A DNA stretch of 64,000 nucleotides from Sporolactobacillus sp. THM7-4 (GTDB taxonomy: Bacteria > Bacillota > Bacilli > Bacillales > Sporolactobacillaceae). The stretch is taken from NCBI RefSeq assembly GCF_004153165.1, contig NZ_SEMD01000005.1, forward strand, positions 1 to 64,000, read 5' to 3'. Positions 60,679 through 64,000 of the stretch are shown here, piece by piece. Both the position numbers and the translations under genes were made by a program. The number at the start of each line of letters is the position of its first letter. Within the stretch, counting starts at the first letter, position 1. A model generated the notes under the pieces. The model ran no database searches and had not been told where the DNA came from. It saw only the letters and a list, made by a program, of their open reading frames with translations.

Positions 60679-63600
60679 ATGCAAAAAACACTAATTAAAG
60701 AAGTATTTCGTGAAATTAAGGGCTCTTTGAACCGCTTTTTCGCAATCCTCGTGATTGTGACGCTTGGTGTCGCTTTTTATGTCGGATTTAATTCCATCGG
60801 TCCGGATTTATCTGCATCCGTTGCCAACTACTTTTCAAAAAGTCGGTTCATGGATCTTCAAATCCTGTCACCTGTTGGCTTTAACCAGGACGATTTAAAA
60901 GCGATACGCACGGTGCCCGGCGTCAAGAATGCCCAGCCTGTTTTTATGATGGATGCCATGCAGACGTACGGAAAACAAACCAATGTTGCGCATTTAATCT
61001 CCATACCAAACGGTAACGGATCAAACGAAGCGATCAACTCGCTGACCCTTGTAAAGGGAAGGTTTCCGAAAAATTCCCGCGAGGTCGTCGTGGATCAGCA
61101 AAAAAACGGAAGCAACCCGAAGATCGGCGACCTTGTCACTTTGTCATCCGGTTCGGCGGCAAACCTATCAGACAGCTTGCACGACACGAAACTTAAGGTC
61201 GTGGGTACTGTCGATAGCCCTGCCTATTTAACCAGAGCCCGGGGAACCAGCACCATCGGAAATGGCAAGGTAAGCGGTCTGATCTTTATGCCGCAGCAGA
61301 ACTTCAAGCAATCTGACTACACGGCCATTCTAGTTTCCGCAGCGGATACCAACGGTTTGGATGTGTTCAGCGACACTTATTCCAACAAAGTTTCCGCCGT
61401 GAGAGACGACTTAAATCACGTGGCAGATAGCCGGACCAAAACGCGTTATGACGATCTCGTCAGCAAGAACAATAAGCGGATTACTCAGCAGCAGAACGAA
61501 TATAACAAAAAAAAGAAACAAGCGGATCAATCATTTGCTGAGGCACAGCAGAAAATCGATGATTCACAAAATAAACTGAATGCTGCACAGGATCACTTGA
61601 AAGCGATGGAAAGTCAAACTAATCAGCAATTTACTGCAACTCAGGCTAAACTTGACACCGCAACGAAGCAACTTACTGACAGCACGGCTGTATATAACCA
61701 AAAATCCGCCTCATTTAAACAATCGACGGCAGCGGCACAAAATCAGTTTTCCGCCGCCGAAAAGCAAATCAATGCCCTTTCGTTAAAAATTTCATCTCTG
61801 CAGAATCAGTTTAACGGACTTGAAACCGAGCTTTCTGTCGGTCATACGAACGGAAGCCTGACACCTGCACAGATGGAAAGCCCAAACGCTCAGATTCAAA
61901 AAATAAAAGATACACTGGCCACTTTAACACAGCAGCGGGCAACTGCACAGTCTAATCTCTCGGCTCAGCAGAAAAAGCTTGCGGCCACGCAAACACAACT
62001 GAATTCCAGCAAACAACAGCTTGCCGACTCGACGGCACAGCTGAACAGTCAGAAAGATTCATTTGCTGCTGCGCAGAAAAAGGAGAAATTGCAGATCACA
62101 CAAGGGCAGCAAGAGATTACTAGGCAAAAAAATTTCATTGATCAAGCACGGCAGAATCTGAAGAAGCAAAAAACGGATACGAACAAAAAGCTGAGTAAGG
62201 CGGAGCAGCAAATCCATACTGCTAAACACAAAGTCAGCCAAATTGCGAAACCAAGTTGGAAGATAATGAGCCGCGACGACAATACGGGCTATTCAAGTTT
62301 CCAAAGTACCGTTGACCGCAGCAACGGTATGTCCAGTATTCTCCCGGTCATCTTCTTTGCAATAGCCGCTCTTGTTTGCCTGACGACAATGACTCGAATG
62401 GTACAGGAACAGCGCACGCAGATTGGTACGCTTAAGGCTTTGGGTTACAGTAATGGGGCCATCGCGTTCAAATATCTCTTCTATTCCGCTTCGGCGAGTT
62501 TAATTGGAAGTATCATCGGCATGGTTCTTGGGTTTATCTTACTGCCGTCCGTAATATTTAAGGCTTATATGATCTTGTATTCGATGCCAGCCATGAGTGT
62601 CGGTTTTTATCCCGGCATCGCCACTACAGCACTGGTGATTTCATTAGCACTGATCACGGCGGCAACGCTGTTCACCTGTATCAGCGAGCTCCGTTCCGTA
62701 CCTTCGGCATTGATGCGGCCGGAACCGCCAAAAAATGGGAAACGGATTCTTCTTGAGCGTATCCATTTTCTGTGGAACCATCTGAGTTTCAGTAAGAAAG
62801 TAACGGCGCGCAATCTTTTCCGGTACAAAAAGCGTTTCTGGATGACAGTATTGGGTGTCGCCTGTTGCTGCGCGATGCTTGTTACCGGTCTGGGGCTCAA
62901 GGATTCTATATCCACTCAGGTCTCTCAAAGAGAATTTGGCGAGATTATGAAATACGACATGTCCGTTCAACTGAAAAACAATGTGACTGCCGGTCAGACA
63001 GGTACAATAACGCACCAGCTCAGAAACACGTCCGGGGTATTCTCGTTCATAGAAAATACCAACAAGAATATCACCGTGAAGTCGGGTACGAAAAGCGAGC
63101 AGGTGAACCTTATGGTCCCGCAACAACCTGATCATTTTTCAAACTACTTAAAGTTGCGGCAAGCACCTTCTCGTTTTGCAAAAACGGGCGCACCAATTTC
63201 TCTGTCAAATGACGGTGTCGTCATTACGCAGCAACTTGCTCAGCTATTAAACATCAAAACGGGCGATACTCTTGCGATTGAGGACGATGCGACGCATAGC
63301 CATCATTTTCACGTTGAGGGTATTGCAGAGAATTATTTGCTGAATTATGTGTTCATGACGCCCACCTTGTATTCAAAAGCATACGGTTCACATGTAGCGG
63401 TCAACCAGATCCTGACGAATCTAAATACGAAGGCGTCGCATAATTCCATTTCTTCATCATTGACGAAAGTTGATGGTGTCGCCAACGTGTCTTTCCTGTC
63501 CGATAGTGAACAAACCTTTCAAGACACGGTTAAGAGTCTCAATGATGTGGTCTGGGTCATTATTTTGTCGGCCATCCTTCTTGAGTTTGTGGTTCTCTAT

Positions 63601-63939
63601 ACGTTGACGACGATCAATATTGGTGAGCGGTTTAGGGAAATTGCCACAATCAAGGTGCTTGGTTTTTATGACAGAGAAGTCTCGGCCTATGTTACTCGAG
63701 AAAGTTACATCCTGACGTTGATCGGCATTGTACTCGGTATCATTGGCGGCATATTCCTGCATGCGAAGATTCTAAGTGGGATCGAGGTAGACGGTGTGAT
63801 GTTTGTTAAGTCAATTTTACCGCAAAGTTTTATTATCAGTGCCTTGCTTACCTTCATCTTCACTTGGGTCGTCAACCTGGTGACCATGCGCTCCCTGCGC
63901 AGGATTAATATGGTTGAGGCACTAAAGGGTAATGAGTAA
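60679..63939 (+). CDS. FtsX-like ABC permease with long coiled-coil extracytoplasmic domain
   Basis: Encodes 1086 residues from ATG 60679; GTG codons at 60667 and 60670 are alternatives. A first membrane helix (about 20-40) leads to a MacB-like outer domain, then roughly residues 255-530 form Gln/Ala/Lys-rich coiled coil (QKKLAATQTQLNSSKQQLAD and similar). Three membrane helices with FtsX domain (about 555-680), a second outer domain, and three final helices follow. The architecture suits a mechanotransmitter acting on wall hydrolases or lipids. It follows the two-component genes at 57.7-59.7 kb, which may control it. Substrate unknown. Confidence 0.88.
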   Translation: MQKTLIKEVFREIKGSLNRFFAILVIVTLGVAFYVGFNSIGPDLSASVANYFSKSRFMDLQILSPVGFNQDDLKAIRTVPGVKNAQPVFMMDAMQTYGKQTNVAHLISIPNGNGSNEAINSLTLVKGRFPKNSREVVVDQQKNGSNPKIGDLVTLSSGSAANLSDSLHDTKLKVVGTVDSPAYLTRARGTSTIGNGKVSGLIFMPQQNFKQSDYTAILVSAADTNGLDVFSDTYSNKVSAVRDDLNHVADSRTKTRYDDLVSKNNKRITQQQNEYNKKKKQADQSFAEAQQKIDDSQNKLNAAQDHLKAMESQTNQQFTATQAKLDTATKQLTDSTAVYNQKSASFKQSTAAAQNQFSAAEKQINALSLKISSLQNQFNGLETELSVGHTNGSLTPAQMESPNAQIQKIKDTLATLTQQRATAQSNLSAQQKKLAATQTQLNSSKQQLADSTAQLNSQKDSFAAAQKKEKLQITQGQQEITRQKNFIDQARQNLKKQKTDTNKKLSKAEQQIHTAKHKVSQIAKPSWKIMSRDDNTGYSSFQSTVDRSNGMSSILPVIFFAIAALVCLTTMTRMVQEQRTQIGTLKALGYSNGAIAFKYLFYSASASLIGSIIGMVLGFILLPSVIFKAYMILYSMPAMSVGFYPGIATTALVISLALITAATLFTCISELRSVPSALMRPEPPKNGKRILLERIHFLWNHLSFSKKVTARNLFRYKKRFWMTVLGVACCCAMLVTGLGLKDSISTQVSQREFGEIMKYDMSVQLKNNVTAGQTGTITHQLRNTSGVFSFIENTNKNITVKSGTKSEQVNLMVPQQPDHFSNYLKLRQAPSRFAKTGAPISLSNDGVVITQQLAQLLNIKTGDTLAIEDDATHSHHFHVEGIAENYLLNYVFMTPTLYSKAYGSHVAVNQILTNLNTKASHNSISSSLTKVDGVANVSFLSDSEQTFQDTVKSLNDVVWVIILSAILLEFVVLYTLTTINIGERFREIATIKVLGFYDREVSAYVTRESYILTLIGIVLGIIGGIFLHAKILSGIEVDGVMFVKSILPQSFIISALLTFIFTWVVNLVTMRSLRRINMVEALKGNE

Positions 63940-64000
63940 CCTAGAACACATGACATCATGAGGTTAAATCATTGTTCATTTTGTACGGCATGATTTTTGC

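Overview
The window reads as chromosome of a low-to-mid G+C, spore-forming member of the Bacillales. The signs are a Spo0E-like phosphatase gene, a SigW/RsiW pair, the cdaA-cdaR-glmM-glmS block with a glmS ribozyme, HemY of the Gram-positive type, and large tRNA clusters next to rRNA. A class II (B12-dependent) ribonucleotide reductase of the lactobacillar type and a lactobacillar-type Kup would suit Sporolactobacillus or a close relative, but that placement is inference.

Layout. 1-400: the tail of an rRNA operon (5S) with tRNA-Asn and tRNA-Thr. 356-2510: a decayed integrated element in tRNA-Thr, recognisable from a duplicated 3' half of the tRNA, a broken tyrosine integrase, paired arm-type repeats and a type I (holin-like) toxin with a divergent antisense promoter. 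A second integrase scrap and a second, toxin-less copy of the antisense/terminator module lie just beyond it. 2.8-17.5 kb: ordinary chromosome, comprising a secreted SH3 protein, nrdJ under paired NrdR boxes, kup, hemY coupled to a radical SAM/SPASM gene, a DMT permease, UspA, an AAC(3)-type acetyltransferase and a VanY-type lipoprotein. 17.6-18.5 kb: an eight-tRNA cluster. 18.9-26.8 kb: spo0E-like gene, sigW-rsiW, cdaA-cdaR-glmM and ribozyme-controlled glmS.

26,783 onward: a Tn7-like transposon sits exactly 25 bp downstream of the glmS stop, the canonical attTn7 position, with its right end next to glmS. It carries three perfectly phased 20-bp TnsB-type repeats and the full set tnsA, tnsB, tnsC, tniQ/tnsD and tnsE in the Tn7 order. 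tnsB is cut by one in-frame TAA, and the reading frame is otherwise intact. A candidate left end (inverted TnsB-type site and TGT tip) is at 45,939-45,963. If it belongs to the same element, the 11-kb cargo holds IS and gene scraps, a 192-bp palindromic element, a Met-rich two-component/cupredoxin module that looks copper-related, a glutaredoxin, and an arsR/thioredoxin/permease cluster. The five bases outside the two ends do not match, so two stacked insertions are equally possible.

46-56.7 kb: a reactive-sulfur island. A CstR-type persulfide sensor (Cys31/Cys60) lies among palindromic ATACCC-N4-GGGTAT operators that front two CoA-disulfide reductase/rhodanese genes, two free rhodaneses and, inside the candidate transposon, the glutaredoxin. 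Two LysR-transporter pairs (YeiH-type sulfate/sulfonate exporter; TauE/SafE-type sulfite exporter with a DUF1634 partner) and a DsrE protein follow. Together they would trap persulfides, move sulfane sulfur and export oxidised sulfur. 56.7-64 kb: a lipoprotein diacylglyceryl transferase gene, then a two-component system whose kinase is frameshifted, then a two-gene ABC exporter with a very large coiled-coil FtsX-type permease.
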